A DNA stretch of 64,000 nucleotides from an uncultured Pelagibacteraceae bacterium (GCA_902621345.1 CACNLV010000001.1:889440-953439), one strand, 5' to 3'; counted from the stretch's first letter, positions 19,839-31,154 are shown. Numbers and translations are program-made. The notes: generated from the letters alone by a model not told the origin.

Positions 19839-21904
19839 TGCTCACTTTTAATTTTTGAAAAATTTATAAAGCTCTGGAATGTTTTACATAACATATTAAT
19901 CAGTTCCAATCTGTTTTTTTTTAATATTTCACTTTCATCATTAACCTTTACATTGTCAAAAAATTCAGATACCTCTTTTTGGCATCCAGCCAAAATTAAT
20001 AATGATTTCTCATAGTTTTCATCATTTTTAATGTCAGCATAATATTTTTTAATTTCTGTTATTTTTTTATATAAATTTTTTTCAAAATCATTTTTAAATA
20101 TACCACTATCAGTTATATTATTAACCTCAATTTTTGTGTTTCTTATCTCTGTTTCAAAAATACTTGATGCTCTTTTATAACTTGAAGTAATGCTTTTACC
20201 AATTGGACTATTAATAACTTTATTGAGACATTTAGCTTTTTCAAAAGATGAAAAAAAATTGTTTAATGAAAATGACGATAAAGTGGCTTCAATTATATCA
20301 TGTCGTATCTCTTTTTCTTTTAGATAGTATCTAAATCTATCTTTGAAAAAATCATATAATTCTTTTTGTAAATTTTTGTTCTCAAGATTAAATCCTTGAT
20401 CCTCATATAAACGTGAGGAAAAAGTAAATAGATCATTTATTCTTAAATTTTTTTTATTCTCTATTATAGTTCTAATTATACCTAATGCACTCCTCCGCAA
20501 CGCTAAAGGATCTTTTGAACTTGTTGGTTTTTCATTAATACCAAAAAAACCCACCAATGTGTCAACTTTATCTGTGATGGACAAAGCAATACTGAATGGT
20601 TTTTTGGGAACCTTGGAGTAAAGACCGACAGGTAAATATTGTTCCGTTATTGCGAGAGAAATATCTTTCTCAAACCCCTGGTGTTCAGAAAAGTATCCGC
20701 CCATTATACCTTGTAGTTCTGGGAACTCACCAACAAGATCGGATGTTAAGTCAGTTTTACAAATTGAGGCGGATAGCTCTACCTTTTCTTTACTGATTAA
20801 CATTTCATCTGAAATCATTCCTCCAAGTTTTCTCATGCGTTGTACTTTTTCGAAATAAGTTCCGAGACCTTTGAAAAAGTTCATTGACCTTAATTCTGAT
20901 ACTTTTTTTACTAAATTTTGAGATTTATCTTTATTCCAAAAAAATTCTGCATCACTTAATCTTGCATTTACAACCCTTTCATTTCCAATTTTAATAAAAC
21001 CTTTTGTGTCCTTTTTGTTTGATACAATCAAAAATTCATTGGTAATTTCATTTTTATAATCAAAAGTTGGAAAATATTTTTGATGTGTCTCCATAGTCAA
21101 AATTAAAATCTCCTTCGGGACAGACAAAAAATTCTTATTAAAATTACATAATAAAATATTTGGGCTATCAACTATATTCACTACCTCATCAATAAGCTTC
21201 AAATTTTCATACACTTTTAATTTTTTTTTGTTCAACATTTTTGTGAAAGATTTATTTATTATCTTTAGCCTTTTATTATGATCAATAAAAATACCTTTTT
21301 TTTCAAAAAATTTATTGTATGTCTTAAAATTCTTAAAAGATTTTTTTTTCTCCTCAAAATCTTGATCTATAAAAGTCAAATTTGAGGAGGTTAAATGATG
21401 AAATTTAAAATCTATTATCTTTCCATCAAATACTGATAATATTGATTTTAATGGCCTTCCCCAATTAAGCTCAAACTCTCCCCATTTCATTGATTTCTTC
21501 CACTGATAATTGCCTAAAATTTTTGGGATATATTCCTCAAGTAATTCGTGTGTTTTTAATTTAATTGATTTCGTTTTGTAAAAATAAAACTCCTCTTTTT
21601 CAGTTTTTTTTTTAACTAATTCTTGCCTTTCAATCTTGTTCGACCTTAAAAAGCCCTCTAACGCTTGATTAGGAGCGTTTGTTTTTGGGCCTTTTATCTC
21701 TCTTGGTTTAATCTCGATTTGTTTATCTAGTCCATCAAAAACAATTACTAATCTATTTGGAGAAGATAATGAAAAACTTTTTTTTGATTTTATAGATTTG
21801 TTATCAAATAAAACTTTAAATTCCTGAAGAATTTTTTCTCTTAAATTTTTTTGAAGCCCAGCAGGAATTTCTTCACTAAAAAGCTCTAAAAAAAATTCTG
21901 ACAT
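19835..21904 (-). CDS. glyS: Glycyl-tRNA synthetase beta subunit
   Basis: The beta subunit of the heterotetrameric bacterial glycyl-tRNA synthetase, needed for tRNA binding. The N-terminus FFLELFSEEIPAGLQ is diagnostic, as are MKWGEFELNWGRPL (about 140-153), LSDAEFFWNKDK (about 317-328), and the HD-like block ASICKTDLTSDLVGEFPELQGIMGGYF near 380-406. The 689-aa length is normal. It begins 1 bp after glyQ. Confidence 0.97.
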   Translation of the reverse strand: MSEFFLELFSEEIPAGLQKNLREKILQEFKVLFDNKSIKSKKSFSLSSPNRLVIVFDGLDKQIEIKPREIKGPKTNAPNQALEGFLRSNKIERQELVKKKTEKEEFYFYKTKSIKLKTHELLEEYIPKILGNYQWKKSMKWGEFELNWGRPLKSILSVFDGKIIDFKFHHLTSSNLTFIDQDFEEKKKSFKNFKTYNKFFEKKGIFIDHNKRLKIINKSFTKMLNKKKLKVYENLKLIDEVVNIVDSPNILLCNFNKNFLSVPKEILILTMETHQKYFPTFDYKNEITNEFLIVSNKKDTKGFIKIGNERVVNARLSDAEFFWNKDKSQNLVKKVSELRSMNFFKGLGTYFEKVQRMRKLGGMISDEMLISKEKVELSASICKTDLTSDLVGEFPELQGIMGGYFSEHQGFEKDISLAITEQYLPVGLYSKVPKKPFSIALSITDKVDTLVGFFGINEKPTSSKDPLALRRSALGIIRTIIENKKNLRINDLFTFSSRLYEDQGFNLENKNLQKELYDFFKDRFRYYLKEKEIRHDIIEATLSSFSLNNFFSSFEKAKCLNKVINSPIGKSITSSYKRASSIFETEIRNTKIEVNNITDSGIFKNDFEKNLYKKITEIKKYYADIKNDENYEKSLLILAGCQKEVSEFFDNVKVNDESEILKKNRLELINMLCKTFQSFINFSKIKSEQ

Positions 21905-21905
21905 T

Positions 21906-22787
21906 TTATATTTGTGTATCTACCCAAATTGCCGCTGCTAATTTTGTTATTTCTCTTATTCTTCCAATAAATTCTGCTCTTTGTGCAACACTAATTGCTC
22001 CACGAGCATCCAACACGTTAAAAACATGACTTGCTTTTAAACATTGATCATAAGCTGGGAGTGATATTTTTTTTTCAACAAGTAATCTTGCTTCATTTTC
22101 AACCATATCAAAAATCTTAAAAAGATTTTCTGTATTAGCATGATCAAAATTATACGCAGAAAACTCTTTTTCTGCTTGATGAAAGACCTCTCTATACTCT
22201 ATGCCTTCATTGTTCCAAATCAAATCATACACATTTTTTTTCTCCTGAGTAAACATACATATTCTTTCTAAGCCATAAGTTATTTCAACTGAAACAGGCT
22301 TACATTCAAACCCTGCCATTTGCTGAAAATATGTAAATTGAGATATTTCCATTCCATCACACCATACTTCCCATCCTAAGCCTGCGGCTCCAAGCGTTGG
22401 GCTTTCCCAGTCATCTTCTATAAATCTAATATCATGGTTTTTATGATTGATTCCAATTACTGACAAACTATTTAAATAAAGTTTTTTAATGTCTAATGGT
22501 GATGGTTTTATGATAACTTGAAACTGGTAATAATGTTGAAGTCTATTGGGATTATCTCCATACCTGCCATCAGTAGGTCTTCTTGAAGGTTGTACATAAG
22601 CTGCTTTCCAAGGTTTTGGTCCTAGTGATCTTAAAGTAGTTGCAGGGTGAAAAGTTCCAGCTCCAACTTCCATATCGTAAGGTTGTAAAACTACACATCC
22701 ATGTTTGCTCCAAAACTTTTGCAGATTAATTATTGTATCTTGAAAAGTTTGGAACCTTGATTTTTTTTTATTTTTTTTAGAGACCAT
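21906..22787 (-). CDS. glyQ: Glycyl-tRNA synthetase alpha subunit
   Basis: The catalytic alpha subunit that activates glycine. Strongly conserved segments include [21 protein letters not shown] (about 25-45), [19 protein letters not shown] and [18 protein letters not shown]. Length 293 aa, with the C-terminal helix [18 protein letters not shown] as usual. The start overlaps the end of the upstream S49 peptidase gene by 11 bp. Confidence 0.97.
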   Translation of the reverse strand: MVSKKNKKKSRFQTFQDTIINLQKFWSKHGCVVLQPYDMEVGAGTFHPATTLRSLGPKPWKAAYVQPSRRPTDGRYGDNPNRLQHYYQFQVIIKPSPLDIKKLYLNSLSVIGINHKNHDIRFIEDDWESPTLGAAGLGWEVWCDGMEISQFTYFQQMAGFECKPVSVEITYGLERICMFTQEKKNVYDLIWNNEGIEYREVFHQAEKEFSAYNFDHANTENLFKIFDMVENEARLLVEKKISLPAYDQCLKASHVFNVLDARGAISVAQRAEFIGRIREITKLAAAIWVDTQI

Positions 22788-23583
22788 ATTTTTGCCAAAC
22801 TGATCTTTCCTCTAGTATATTTGCCAGTTGATCAATATTATAATTTGAAGATGATAATTTTCTACTCAGCCAGCTTTTAGACTTTTCAAATTTTTTAATA
22901 ATTACATCCTCACCAAATTTATCTTTTAATACCTGACTGGCATTTCCAATTTCATCTATCAAACCCAGCTCTTTTGCTTTTCTACCAGACCAAAATTCAC
23001 CAGAAAACAATTCTACTTCTGCATTTTTTAATTTTGAGGATCTGCTTTTTTCAACAACATTTATAAAATCTTTATGCAAATCTAATTGAATATTCTTTAA
23101 TCTCTCAATATCCTCTTTTTTTTCATCAAGAAATGGATCTAATGTGCTTTTATTTTTTCCAGCAGTGTGAACTCTTCTCTCAATACCTATTTTTTTAATC
23201 AATTCTGTAAATCCAAAAGATGAATAAATTACACCAATCGAACCTATTATTGAGCTGGAGTTTGCATAAATTTCATCACCAGCACATGCAATTAAATAAC
23301 CACCTGACGCAGCTACATCTTCAGCAAAAACAATAACCTTTTTTTTACTTTTTTTTGCATGCTGTCTTATAAAGCTATAAATTAAATGAGATTGTACCGG
23401 AGACCCTCCAGGTGAATTGATAGTAATTGCCACGCATGGAGCTTTTTTAACTGAAAAAGCCTTTGATATTATTTCTTCTTGACCAGAAAAATCTATACCT
23501 TGTTTAAATTTTCCTACATTACCAATTACTCCGCTTAATTTTATATGTGGAACAATTATTTTCTTTTTAAAAATAGAGAGCAT
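22777..23583 (-). CDS. S49 (SppA/SohB-like) peptidase
   Basis: A 268-aa member of peptidase family S49, which degrades signal peptides and other membrane peptides. The fold motif [13 protein letters not shown] is near residue 57, the nucleophile serine is in [10 protein letters not shown] (about 89-98), and a Lys in [14 protein letters not shown] (about 138-151) may be the general base. The short single-domain length fits the alphaproteobacterial form. No strong N-terminal membrane anchor is visible, so its membrane association is uncertain. First gene of the sppA-glyQ-glyS-ppdK run. Confidence 0.88.
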   Translation of the reverse strand: MLSIFKKKIIVPHIKLSGVIGNVGKFKQGIDFSGQEEIISKAFSVKKAPCVAITINSPGGSPVQSHLIYSFIRQHAKKSKKKVIVFAEDVAASGGYLIACAGDEIYANSSSIIGSIGVIYSSFGFTELIKKIGIERRVHTAGKNKSTLDPFLDEKKEDIERLKNIQLDLHKDFINVVEKSRSSKLKNAEVELFSGEFWSGRKAKELGLIDEIGNASQVLKDKFGEDVIIKKFEKSKSWLSRKLSSSNYNIDQLANILEERSVWQKYGL

Positions 23584-23650
23584 TTTTTATACTTACAAAA
23601 TTTTGAATGAATATAAAGACACCTTATAATTGAACAATTAGGTGCGTCAA

Positions 23651-23682
23651 TTGATAAGTAATAAAAATAAACTTAATATACT
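23651..23682 (+). promoter_or_regulatory. Possible promoter of ispB
   Basis: TATACT at 23677-23682 is a good -10 box lying 15 bp before the ATG at 23698. The best upstream -35-like hexamer is TTGATA at 23651, with a long 20-bp spacer, so the -35 assignment is weak. Confidence 0.35.
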
Positions 23683-23697
23683 AGTTTGTTTTCATAT

Positions 23698-24711
23698 ATG
23701 GGAACGGTAATTCAATTAAAAAAACAAATAAATAATTCCTATTTTCAATTGAAAGATTCGGTGGATGATAAACTAGTTTTAGTTGAGGAAAAAATTAGGT
23801 CCAAATTAGAAAGTGATGTTAGCTTAGTCAGCAGAATGACTGATTATCATCTTAAAACAGGTGGTAAAAGACTAAGAGCTTTACTTACTTTAGGTTCAGC
23901 AAAACTGTGTGGTTATACTAAGGGCGCTAGAGATATTAATCTTGCAGCTTGTGTAGAACTTATTCATTCAGCAACCTTGATGCATGACGATGTTATAGAT
24001 AATGGTTCTGTAAGAAGAGGAAAAAAAACATTAAATAAAATATGGGATAACCATTCATCTGTCTTGGTTGGAGACTATTTGTTAAGTAGATGTTTTGAAA
24101 TGATGGTAGAAGATGGAAGCATTGAAGTTTTAAAATTACTGTCATCAACTTCCTCAAAAATTGCTCAAGGTGAAGTTCTTCAGCTTCAACATAAAGGAGA
24201 AGTAGATATGTTAGAGGAAACTTATTTAAAAATTATTTCTTCCAAAACTGCAGAATTATTTGCTGCAGCCACAAAAGTTGGAGCTATTTTGTCTGACGTG
24301 AAAACAAAAGAAAAAGACGCTTTGGAGTTTTACGGAAGAAATTTAGGCTTAACATTTCAAATAGCAGATGATACTTTAGATTATAATTCAGAACTAAAAT
24401 TATTCGGAAAAAGAATTGGAAAGGATTTTTATGAGGGAAAAATAACTCTTCCAATAATTTTGTTGTTTCAAAAGGGGAATGTCCAAGAAAAAGTAAATCT
24501 AAAAGAAATTTTTTTAAAAACAAATAGAGCTGAAAATGATTTTAATTATACGTTATCTCTTATAAAACAATATGAAATTATCAAAGAATGTTATCACAAA
24601 GCACATCACTACATTAACTTAGCATCTAACTCTTTGTCGATATTTAAAGACTGTAAAGAAAAAAATATTCTTGAAAATTTAACTTCATTTAGCCTTTCTA
24701 GAGATTTTTAA
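23698..24711 (+). CDS. ispB: Polyprenyl diphosphate synthase (octaprenyl-type)
   Basis: Makes the long isoprenoid side chain of ubiquinone. The first Asp-rich motif is in LMHDDVIDNG, followed by SVRRGK; the second is FQIADDTLDY; the GGKRLRALL substrate site is near residue 61. I chose the ATG at 23698 (337 aa), because an upstream in-frame TTG at 23686 lacks a ribosome site and would sit almost on the -10 box. Compared with the shorter IspA homologue in this window (290 aa), the sequence fits the long-chain type. Chain length is not proven. The 3' end overlaps pdxH by 4 bp, tail to tail. Confidence 0.9.
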   Translation: MGTVIQLKKQINNSYFQLKDSVDDKLVLVEEKIRSKLESDVSLVSRMTDYHLKTGGKRLRALLTLGSAKLCGYTKGARDINLAACVELIHSATLMHDDVIDNGSVRRGKKTLNKIWDNHSSVLVGDYLLSRCFEMMVEDGSIEVLKLLSSTSSKIAQGEVLQLQHKGEVDMLEETYLKIISSKTAELFAAATKVGAILSDVKTKEKDALEFYGRNLGLTFQIADDTLDYNSELKLFGKRIGKDFYEGKITLPIILLFQKGNVQEKVNLKEIFLKTNRAENDFNYTLSLIKQYEIIKECYHKAHHYINLASNSLSIFKDCKEKNILENLTSFSLSRDF

Positions 24712-25334
24712 GGACTTAAAAGACTTTTGGTCCAGCTATTATCTTCAACTAATGAATATTTTAGTCTCTCATGAATTCTGTTATCTCCATCAAGCCAAAA
24801 TTCAATAGTTGATGGTTTTAAATTCCACCCCGACCAATGACTAGGTCTGGGCACATTATTTTTATCTTTATATTTGTTTCTAAAATTTTTCATTGCGTTT
24901 AGAAGTTCATTTCTATCTTTTAAAACGCTGCTTTGTTTCGAAGCCCATGCACCTATCCTACTTTCATAAGCTCTTGAATTGTAATAATCATCTGCTACCT
25001 TTTCACTAACTGGACTTAATGTTCCTACTATTCTGATTTGTCTAAGTAAACTCTTCCAATGAAAACACATTGAAGCATTTGGATTTACTTTAATTTCTTT
25101 TCCTTTTTGACTATCTAAATTAGTGTAAAAAATAAATCCGTTTTTATCAAAACCCTTTAAAAGTACCATTCTGACAGATGGAATGCCATCTTTGCTAGCA
25201 GTGCCTAATGCTAAAGCATTTGGATCGTTGATTTCTTTCTTTTTAGCCTCATCAAACCACTTTCCAAATAGTTCAAAAGGTTCGTCTACATCTAAAAAGC
25301 ACTTATTAAGACCGAGTGAGTTTTTTTCATTCAT
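24708..25334 (-). CDS. pdxH: Pyridoxamine 5'-phosphate oxidase
   Basis: FMN enzyme that makes pyridoxal phosphate. Seen are NALALGTASKDGIPSVRMVLLKG (FMN/PLP contact), FYTNLDSQKGKEI, FHWKSLLRQIRI, and the C-terminal pair RPSHWSGW and WLDGDNRIHERL. I place the start at the ATG at 25334 (208 aa). The longer frame to 25406 would overlap the divergent aroC start by 38 bp and adds a non-conserved tail. This leaves a 34-bp divergent gap to aroC. Confidence 0.94.
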   Translation of the reverse strand: MNEKNSLGLNKCFLDVDEPFELFGKWFDEAKKKEINDPNALALGTASKDGIPSVRMVLLKGFDKNGFIFYTNLDSQKGKEIKVNPNASMCFHWKSLLRQIRIVGTLSPVSEKVADDYYNSRAYESRIGAWASKQSSVLKDRNELLNAMKNFRNKYKDKNNVPRPSHWSGWNLKPSTIEFWLDGDNRIHERLKYSLVEDNSWTKSLLSP

Positions 25335-25368
25335 AATTTTAACAAAATAATCTATACAATATAAATTA

Positions 25369-26451
25369 ATGTCATTTAATACTTTTGGAAAGTTATTTCG
25401 TTTCACAACTTGGGGGGAGTCTCATGGGCCTGCAATTGGTTGTATAATCGATGGATGTCCCCCCTTAATAAACCTTAATGAGCAAGATATCCAAGTAGAG
25501 CTTAACAAGAGAAAACCTGGTCAATCTAAATTTACTACTCAAAGAAAAGAAAGCGATAAGGTAGAAATTCTGTCAGGTGTTTTTGAGGGAAAAACAACTG
25601 GAACTCCAATATCTTTAATAATTTATAATGAAGATATGCGCTCGAAAGATTATAATGACATTAAAGATAAATTCAGACCAGGTCATGCAGATTATACCTA
25701 TTATAAAAAATATGGAATTCGAGATTACCGAGGTGGTGGAAGATCTTCAGCAAGGGAAACTGCATCAAGGGTTGCTGCAGGTGCCGTAGCTAAAAAAGTT
25801 TTGAAGAAAAAATTAGGTAAAAAATTTAAAGTATCTGGTGCGGTCACTCAACTTGGAATTCTTGGATGTGATACAAATAATTGGGATGATAAGATAATTT
25901 ATAAAAATCCATTTTTTTGCCCTGATAAATCAATGCTTAAAATATGGGAAAGATATCTTTTAAGTATTAGAAAAGCTGGTTCATCTTGTGGTGCTATTAT
26001 TGAAATTAGAGTAAATGGTATTCCAGCAGGATTAGGAGCGCCAATTTATTCAAAGCTAGACTCTGATATTGCTTCAGCGATGATGAGTATAAACGCAGTC
26101 AAAGGTGTTAATATTGGGTCAGGTATGAATTCTGCGCAATTATCAGGAGAGGAAAATTCAGACGAAATCTCACAATTCAAAAATAAATTAAAATTCAATT
26201 CAAATAACGCAGGTGGAATTCTTGGTGGCATCTCCTCTGGTCAACAAATAATTGTTTCATTTGCAGTAAAGCCTACCTCATCAATTTTAAAGAGCAGAAA
26301 AACAATTAATAAATTTGGAAAAAATACCACTATTTCTGTTAAAGGTAGACATGATCCGTGTGTTGGAATTAGAGCAGTGCCAGTAGGTGAGGCAATGCTG
26401 TCATGCGTCTTGCTAGATCATTATCTTTTAAATAAAGCTCAATGTGGATAA
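25369..26451 (+). CDS. aroC: Chorismate synthase
   Basis: Last enzyme of the shikimate pathway, forming chorismate from EPSP with reduced FMN. Conserved motifs: [20 protein letters not shown] (about 13-32), [30 protein letters not shown] (signature) and the C-terminal [19 protein letters not shown]. Length 360 aa is standard. It is a single-gene transcript between divergent pdxH and convergent dxs (5-bp gap). Confidence 0.97.
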   Translation: MSFNTFGKLFRFTTWGESHGPAIGCIIDGCPPLINLNEQDIQVELNKRKPGQSKFTTQRKESDKVEILSGVFEGKTTGTPISLIIYNEDMRSKDYNDIKDKFRPGHADYTYYKKYGIRDYRGGGRSSARETASRVAAGAVAKKVLKKKLGKKFKVSGAVTQLGILGCDTNNWDDKIIYKNPFFCPDKSMLKIWERYLLSIRKAGSSCGAIIEIRVNGIPAGLGAPIYSKLDSDIASAMMSINAVKGVNIGSGMNSAQLSGEENSDEISQFKNKLKFNSNNAGGILGGISSGQQIIVSFAVKPTSSILKSRKTINKFGKNTTISVKGRHDPCVGIRAVPVGEAMLSCVLLDHYLLNKAQCG

Positions 26452-26456
26452 GTAGT

Positions 26457-28370
26457 CTATTTTTGTTTTTGTAAAATTATATTAGAATTTAATACATCTA
26501 AAATTTGTTCTTCAATAGAAATAAAGTCTAAATTTGCTTGTTTATACATGTTGTCAGGTTTGTCTTGATCTATAAAAATATCTGGGAGTTTCATTGACCT
26601 AAATTTTAAATTTGAGTCCATCAATCCTTTTTTTGTGAGAAAATCGATTACATGAGAACCAAACCCTCCGATGGATCCCTCTTCAATTGTTATAATCGAC
26701 TCATGAGTTGTTGCTAATTGCCATATTAAATTTTCATCTAGTGGTTTTGCAAATCTTGCATCCACTATTGTAATATTTACTCCTTTCTTTTTTAAATTTT
26801 CTGATGCTCTTAAGCTTTCACTTAATCTAGCTCCAAAATTTATTAAAGCTAATTTTTTTCCTTCTTGAATAATTCTTGATTTACCAATCTCTAATTTTTC
26901 ATTGATTGAAGGTAATATTGATCCAACACCTACTCCTCTGGGATATCTAAATGCACATGGTCTATCATTAATTTCTGTAGAAGTATTTATCATTCTAACT
27001 AACTCTGCCTCATCACTAGCAGCCATCACAATAAAATTTGGTAACGTTGATAAATAGGTAGTATCGAAACTTCCAGCATGTGTAGGTCCATCAGCTCCAA
27101 CTAATCCTGCTCTATCTATGGCAAATCTTACAGGTAAACTCTGTATTGCAACATCATGCACTACTTGATCATATGCTCTTTGAAGAAATGTTGAGTAAAT
27201 TGCTGCATAAGGTTTATAGTTTTCAGTCGCCAAACCAGCGGCAAAGGTAACAGCATGTTGTTCAGCAATACCTACATCAAAAGTTCTGTCTGGAAATTCT
27301 TTTCGAAAATTGCTTAATCCGGTTCCATCTGGCATAGCCGCAGTTATTGCAACTATTTTACTATCTTTTTTTGCGTGCTGTATCAGTGTATCAGCAAAAA
27401 CTTTAGTGTATGATGGTATTTTACTCGAACTTTTTTCCTGCTCTCCAGTCTTTACATTAAATTTCGACACCCCATGATAATGATCTTTTGCCTCTTCAGC
27501 AAAAGAATAACCTTTGCCTTTTTTTGTTTTAATGTGAATTAATATTGGTCCTTGGTGTTTTGAGTCCCTAGCATTTTTTAAAATTGGAATTAATGAAGAA
27601 AGGTCATGGCCATCTATAGGGCCAATATAATAGAAACCTAATGAACTAAATAATGTACCACCAGTTACTGCTGATCTTAATAAATCCTCAGCTTTACCTG
27701 CTTTTGCACTAAATCTTTTTGAAAATGCAGATGTAATTAATTTTATAGTTTCTCTTAAACTAAAATAGATTTTACCAGAGAAAATTTTAGCTAAATATGT
27801 TCCCATTGCTCCGACGGGCCTCGCAATTGACATATCGTTATCATTTAATATCACAATCATTTTAGTATTTGATGCACCAGCATTATTCATAGCTTCATAA
27901 GCCATACCTGCACTTATTGCACCATCACCGATCACTGCTATAACGTTTTCTGATTTTTTGGATAATTTATTTGCTTCTGCAATTCCTAAAGCTGATGAAA
28001 TTGAAGTTGAGCTATGAGCGGCTCCAAAAGGATCATATTCACTTTCTAAACGCTTTGTAAACCCTGAAAGACCTCCTCCCTGCCGAAGAGTTCTGATTTT
28101 ATCTTTTCTTCCTGTTAGAATTTTGTGAGGATAACATTGGTGTCCTACATCCCAAATTAATTTATCACTTGGTGTATTGAAAATATAATGTAGTGCAACA
28201 CTTAATTCTACAACGCCTAAACTAGCCCCCAAATGTCCTCCAGTAACTGATACTACGTCAATTATTTCCTCTCTTAATTCGTCAGCAACCTTTTGCAGCT
28301 TTGTTTCAGGAACTTTTTTTAAGTCTGATGGAAAATTAATTTGATCTAAAAATTCGTATTTTTTTTTCAT
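26457..28370 (-). CDS. dxs: 1-deoxy-D-xylulose-5-phosphate synthase
   Basis: ThDP enzyme that condenses pyruvate with glyceraldehyde 3-phosphate, the first step of the MEP isoprenoid pathway. The ThDP motif is [19 protein letters not shown]...NDNDMSI (about 151-183); the transketolase-type pyrimidine domain contains [17 protein letters not shown] and [14 protein letters not shown]. Length 637 aa is normal. Its start overlaps the end of ispA by 4 bp. The xseB-ispA-dxs order is conserved widely; the tlyA that often follows is not here. Confidence 0.97.
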   Translation of the reverse strand: MKKKYEFLDQINFPSDLKKVPETKLQKVADELREEIIDVVSVTGGHLGASLGVVELSVALHYIFNTPSDKLIWDVGHQCYPHKILTGRKDKIRTLRQGGGLSGFTKRLESEYDPFGAAHSSTSISSALGIAEANKLSKKSENVIAVIGDGAISAGMAYEAMNNAGASNTKMIVILNDNDMSIARPVGAMGTYLAKIFSGKIYFSLRETIKLITSAFSKRFSAKAGKAEDLLRSAVTGGTLFSSLGFYYIGPIDGHDLSSLIPILKNARDSKHQGPILIHIKTKKGKGYSFAEEAKDHYHGVSKFNVKTGEQEKSSSKIPSYTKVFADTLIQHAKKDSKIVAITAAMPDGTGLSNFRKEFPDRTFDVGIAEQHAVTFAAGLATENYKPYAAIYSTFLQRAYDQVVHDVAIQSLPVRFAIDRAGLVGADGPTHAGSFDTTYLSTLPNFIVMAASDEAELVRMINTSTEINDRPCAFRYPRGVGVGSILPSINEKLEIGKSRIIQEGKKLALINFGARLSESLRASENLKKKGVNITIVDARFAKPLDENLIWQLATTHESIITIEEGSIGGFGSHVIDFLTKKGLMDSNLKFRSMKLPDIFIDQDKPDNMYKQANLDFISIEEQILDVLNSNIILQKQK

Positions 28371-29239
28371 TTATTTCTATGCAAAATATAATTTAGGGTT
28401 TCAGATAAATTCTTAGATTTTGGTCCATGCTTTATTAATTTAGTATTAATTTTTAAAATAAGTTTATTTGCATATTTAATAGTATTTTTATATCCCAGTA
28501 AACCAATAAGAGTTGCTTTACCTTTTTTCTTATCTTTTCCTGTTTTTTTTCCTGCAGCCAAAAGGTTTCCACTATAATCAATTAGATCATCAGCAAGTTG
28601 AAATAATAAACCTATATCAGCACCAATATTTTCAAATTTTTGAATATCTTTTTTACTTTTATTCTTTAATATTAACGGCGCTGCACAACAAAAACTAAAG
28701 AGCTTTCCAGTTTTTTTAATTTCCATTTCAATTATCTTTTTTTTTGAAATTTTCTTATGTTCGTAATTAAGATCTAAATATTGACCACCAGCAATACCAA
28801 GATGTCCAGAACTTTCAGAAATTTTATTGATTAATCTATTTTTTGTTTTTTCATTGGTATTTAAATCTTTATGGCTTAAAATTTCAAATGCCATAGTTAA
28901 GAGTGAGTTTCCAGCAAGAACGGCAGTGGACTCTCCAAATTTAATATGAGTAGAAGGCTTACCTCTCCTTATCAAATCATTGTCCATACATGGCAAGTCA
29001 TCATGAATAAGTGAATAAGCATGGATACATTCAACAGCAGCACCAATAATTATTAAAGTTTTATAATTTGAATTAAATATTGAGCCAACATCAACCAGTA
29101 TTTTTGATCTTATTTTTTTGCCACCCGAAAATAATCCATATTGCATTGGAATAATCAGTTTTGATTTTTTTTGTTTTTTTATAAACCTTTTCAAAAAAAT
29201 ATTTGTATCTTTAGCAATTTTATTTATTTTTTTTTGCAT
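28367..29239 (-). CDS. ispA: Farnesyl/geranylgeranyl diphosphate synthase
   Basis: Short-chain trans-prenyl transferase that makes farnesyl diphosphate. The Asp-rich motif is [17 protein letters not shown] and the second is FQLADDLID; the chain-length and IPP sites include GGKKIR near residue 39. Length 290 aa is normal. It is rich in lysine from the AT bias. It overlaps xseB upstream by 20 bp and dxs downstream by 4 bp, feeding DXS and IspB from one locus. Confidence 0.94.
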   Translation of the reverse strand: MQKKINKIAKDTNIFLKRFIKKQKKSKLIIPMQYGLFSGGKKIRSKILVDVGSIFNSNYKTLIIIGAAVECIHAYSLIHDDLPCMDNDLIRRGKPSTHIKFGESTAVLAGNSLLTMAFEILSHKDLNTNEKTKNRLINKISESSGHLGIAGGQYLDLNYEHKKISKKKIIEMEIKKTGKLFSFCCAAPLILKNKSKKDIQKFENIGADIGLLFQLADDLIDYSGNLLAAGKKTGKDKKKGKATLIGLLGYKNTIKYANKLILKINTKLIKHGPKSKNLSETLNYILHRNK

Positions 29240-29474
29240 TATTCTTAAATGTTATTTTAGATATGTTTTCCTTAGTTGTTGTGTTTATATCAATGAATTT
29301 TTTTTTAAATTTTTTCTCAATAATATTGTTAAGTTTTATCAAGTTTTGATATTTTTCAATTGAATTTTGTAAGTCTTTTTGACTTTCTAAATCCTCGATT
29401 ATTTTATAAGCTTCAAGAGTTAATTCCTCAAGAGATGAAGACTCATAATTATTTGGTAAATCTTTATCTTTCAT
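29220..29474 (-). CDS. xseB: Exodeoxyribonuclease VII small subunit
   Basis: An 84-aa helical protein. SSLEELTLEAYKIIEDLES...LQNSIEKYQNLIKLNNIIEKKF (about 13-56) matches the XseB pattern of a short helix, a turn and a second helix with regularly spaced leucines. XseB pairs with XseA in a single-strand exonuclease. The gene order xseB-ispA-dxs supports the call; similarity by eye is modest. Its 3' end overlaps ispA by 20 bp. Confidence 0.85.
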   Translation of the reverse strand: MKDKDLPNNYESSSLEELTLEAYKIIEDLESQKDLQNSIEKYQNLIKLNNIIEKKFKKKFIDINTTTKENISKITFKNNAKKNK

Positions 29475-29494
29475 ATAATACTCTCAGATAATAC

Positions 29495-30442
29495 ATGAAA
29501 ATGAATCTTTCAAATATTAAAAAAGCTAAAAAACTGCTTTGTAATAGGGAATGTATTGCGATACCAACAGAAACAGTTTATGGTTTAGCAGGTAATGCAT
29601 ACTCTGACCGAGCTTGTGAAAAAATATATAAGCTTAAAAAAAGGCCAAAAAATAACCCCCTTATAGTTCATTATTTTAATATTCTAAGATTAAAAAAAGA
29701 TTGTCATATAAACAACGACTTTATTAAGTTATATAAAAAATTTTGTCCCGGTCCCATAACATTTATTCTTGATCTTAAAAAATCATCAAAAATCTCAAAA
29801 ATAATTACTAATAAAAAAAGTACATTAGCAGTAAGGTTTCCACAGCACTCAATTACAAGGAAATTACTAAAAATATTGGAATTTCCCTTGGCAGCTCCCA
29901 GTGCTAACCCCTCGTCTAGAGTAAGTGCTGTTACATCTACAGATGTAAAAGAGGATTTTGGTAAAAAAATAAAGTATGTGCTTGAGGGTGGGAAATCATC
30001 TATTGGAATAGAGTCAACAATTGTTGATCTTAGAAAGAAGCCTCAAATCTTAAGATTAGGTGGTTTAAATATTTCAAATATTCAAAAAATATTGAGAAAA
30101 AAAATATCAATAAATAATAAATCTTTAAAAATCTCCTCACCAGGACAATTTAAAGTTCATTATTCACCAGGTTTACCTATTAGACTGAATGCCAAAAAAA
30201 TTTACAAGGGTGAAGCATATTTATTAATCAGAAAAAAAAAAGTAAATAAATCAAATTATTTTTTTTTATCAAAAAAAGGCAATTTAAAAGAAGCTGCAAA
30301 AAATTTATATACCCTTTTGCGAAAAATTAAAAAAAAAGGATTTAACTCAATTGCAGTATGTAAAATCCCTCACAGGGGATATGGTAAAACCATTAATGAT
30401 AGGTTATTAAGGGCATCGAGATACAATGAAAAAACCACTTGA
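29495..30442 (+). CDS. tsaC: L-threonylcarbamoyladenylate synthase (Sua5/YrdC)
   Basis: Makes threonylcarbamoyl-AMP for the t6A37 modification of tRNAs that read ANN codons. Seen are IAIPTETVYGLAGNAYS, KIYKLKKRPKNNPLIVH, PGPITFIL, LAAPSANPSSRVSA and the loop SSIGIESTIVD. At 315 aa it has the additional C-terminal Sua5 domain, so it is Sua5-type rather than the short TsaC. The start region is divergent from xseB over 20 bp. The 3' end overlaps the ABC ATPase gene by 17 bp. Confidence 0.93.
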   Translation: MKMNLSNIKKAKKLLCNRECIAIPTETVYGLAGNAYSDRACEKIYKLKKRPKNNPLIVHYFNILRLKKDCHINNDFIKLYKKFCPGPITFILDLKKSSKISKIITNKKSTLAVRFPQHSITRKLLKILEFPLAAPSANPSSRVSAVTSTDVKEDFGKKIKYVLEGGKSSIGIESTIVDLRKKPQILRLGGLNISNIQKILRKKISINNKSLKISSPGQFKVHYSPGLPIRLNAKKIYKGEAYLLIRKKKVNKSNYFFLSKKGNLKEAAKNLYTLLRKIKKKGFNSIAVCKIPHRGYGKTINDRLLRASRYNEKTT

Positions 30443-31154
30443 AGTAATAGGATTATCAAAAACTTATAATATAAAAGAAGCAGTCAAAGACGTTTCTTTT
30501 AAAGTAGATCAAAATGAAATTATTGGAATTCTTGGTCCTAACGGTTGTGGAAAAACCACCACAATAGGTATGATTTTAGGTTTATTGAAACCATCAAAAG
30601 GAAAAGTTTTAATAAATGGAACCGAAATTGAAAGCCAACGTGTAGATTTATTAAATAAATTAAATTTTATATCTCCTTATGTAGAATTGCCAAAAAAATT
30701 AACTGTTAGACAAAATTTGGAGGTTTATGGAAGACTTTATGATATTAATAAACTAAAAGAAAAAATCAATTATCTGAGTGAAAAACTGAGACTTTATGAG
30801 TTTATAGATAAATTAACTGGAGAACTATCATCAGGTCAAAAAAATAGGGTAAGTCTTGCAAAGTCAATAATTAATGACCCAAAAGTTTTACTTCTTGACG
30901 AACCGACAGCATCTCTTGATCCTGAAACTGGTGATTTTATCAGAAGTTTTTTAGAGGAATATCAAAAAGAAAATAAAACATCAATTCTATTAGCATCACA
31001 CAATATGGCTGAAGTAGAGAGACTATGTTCTTCCGTTTTAATGATGAACAAAGGGTTAATTATTGACGAAGGTAAGCCAAAAGATTTAATTAAAAAACAT
31101 GGTAGAAGAAATATGGAAGAAGTTTTTTTAAAGCTTACAAGGGATAAAGTATGA
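30426..31154 (+). CDS. ABC-2 type exporter, ATP-binding protein
   Basis: A 242-aa ABC ATPase with Walker A GPNGCGKTT (about 36-44), signature LSSGQKNR (about 136-143), Walker B VLLLDEPTASLDP and the switch histidine in SHNMAEVE. It resembles the CcmA/NodI-type exporters that pair with an ABC-2 permease. It overlaps tsaC by 17 bp and the permease by 4 bp, so both subunits are made together. Substrate is unknown. Confidence 0.92.
   Translation: MKKPLEVIGLSKTYNIKEAVKDVSFKVDQNEIIGILGPNGCGKTTTIGMILGLLKPSKGKVLINGTEIESQRVDLLNKLNFISPYVELPKKLTVRQNLEVYGRLYDINKLKEKINYLSEKLRLYEFIDKLTGELSSGQKNRVSLAKSIINDPKVLLLDEPTASLDPETGDFIRSFLEEYQKENKTSILLASHNMAEVERLCSSVLMMNKGLIIDEGKPKDLIKKHGRRNMEEVFLKLTRDKV

Noticed and set aside
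23686..23697. TTG start for ispB at 23686
   Set aside because: It has no ribosome site and lies 3 bp after a good -10 box. The ATG at 23698 is preferred.
25335..25406. Longer pdxH start at 25406
   Set aside because: It would overlap the divergent aroC start by 38 bp and adds residues not typical for the family. The ATG at 25334 fits better.
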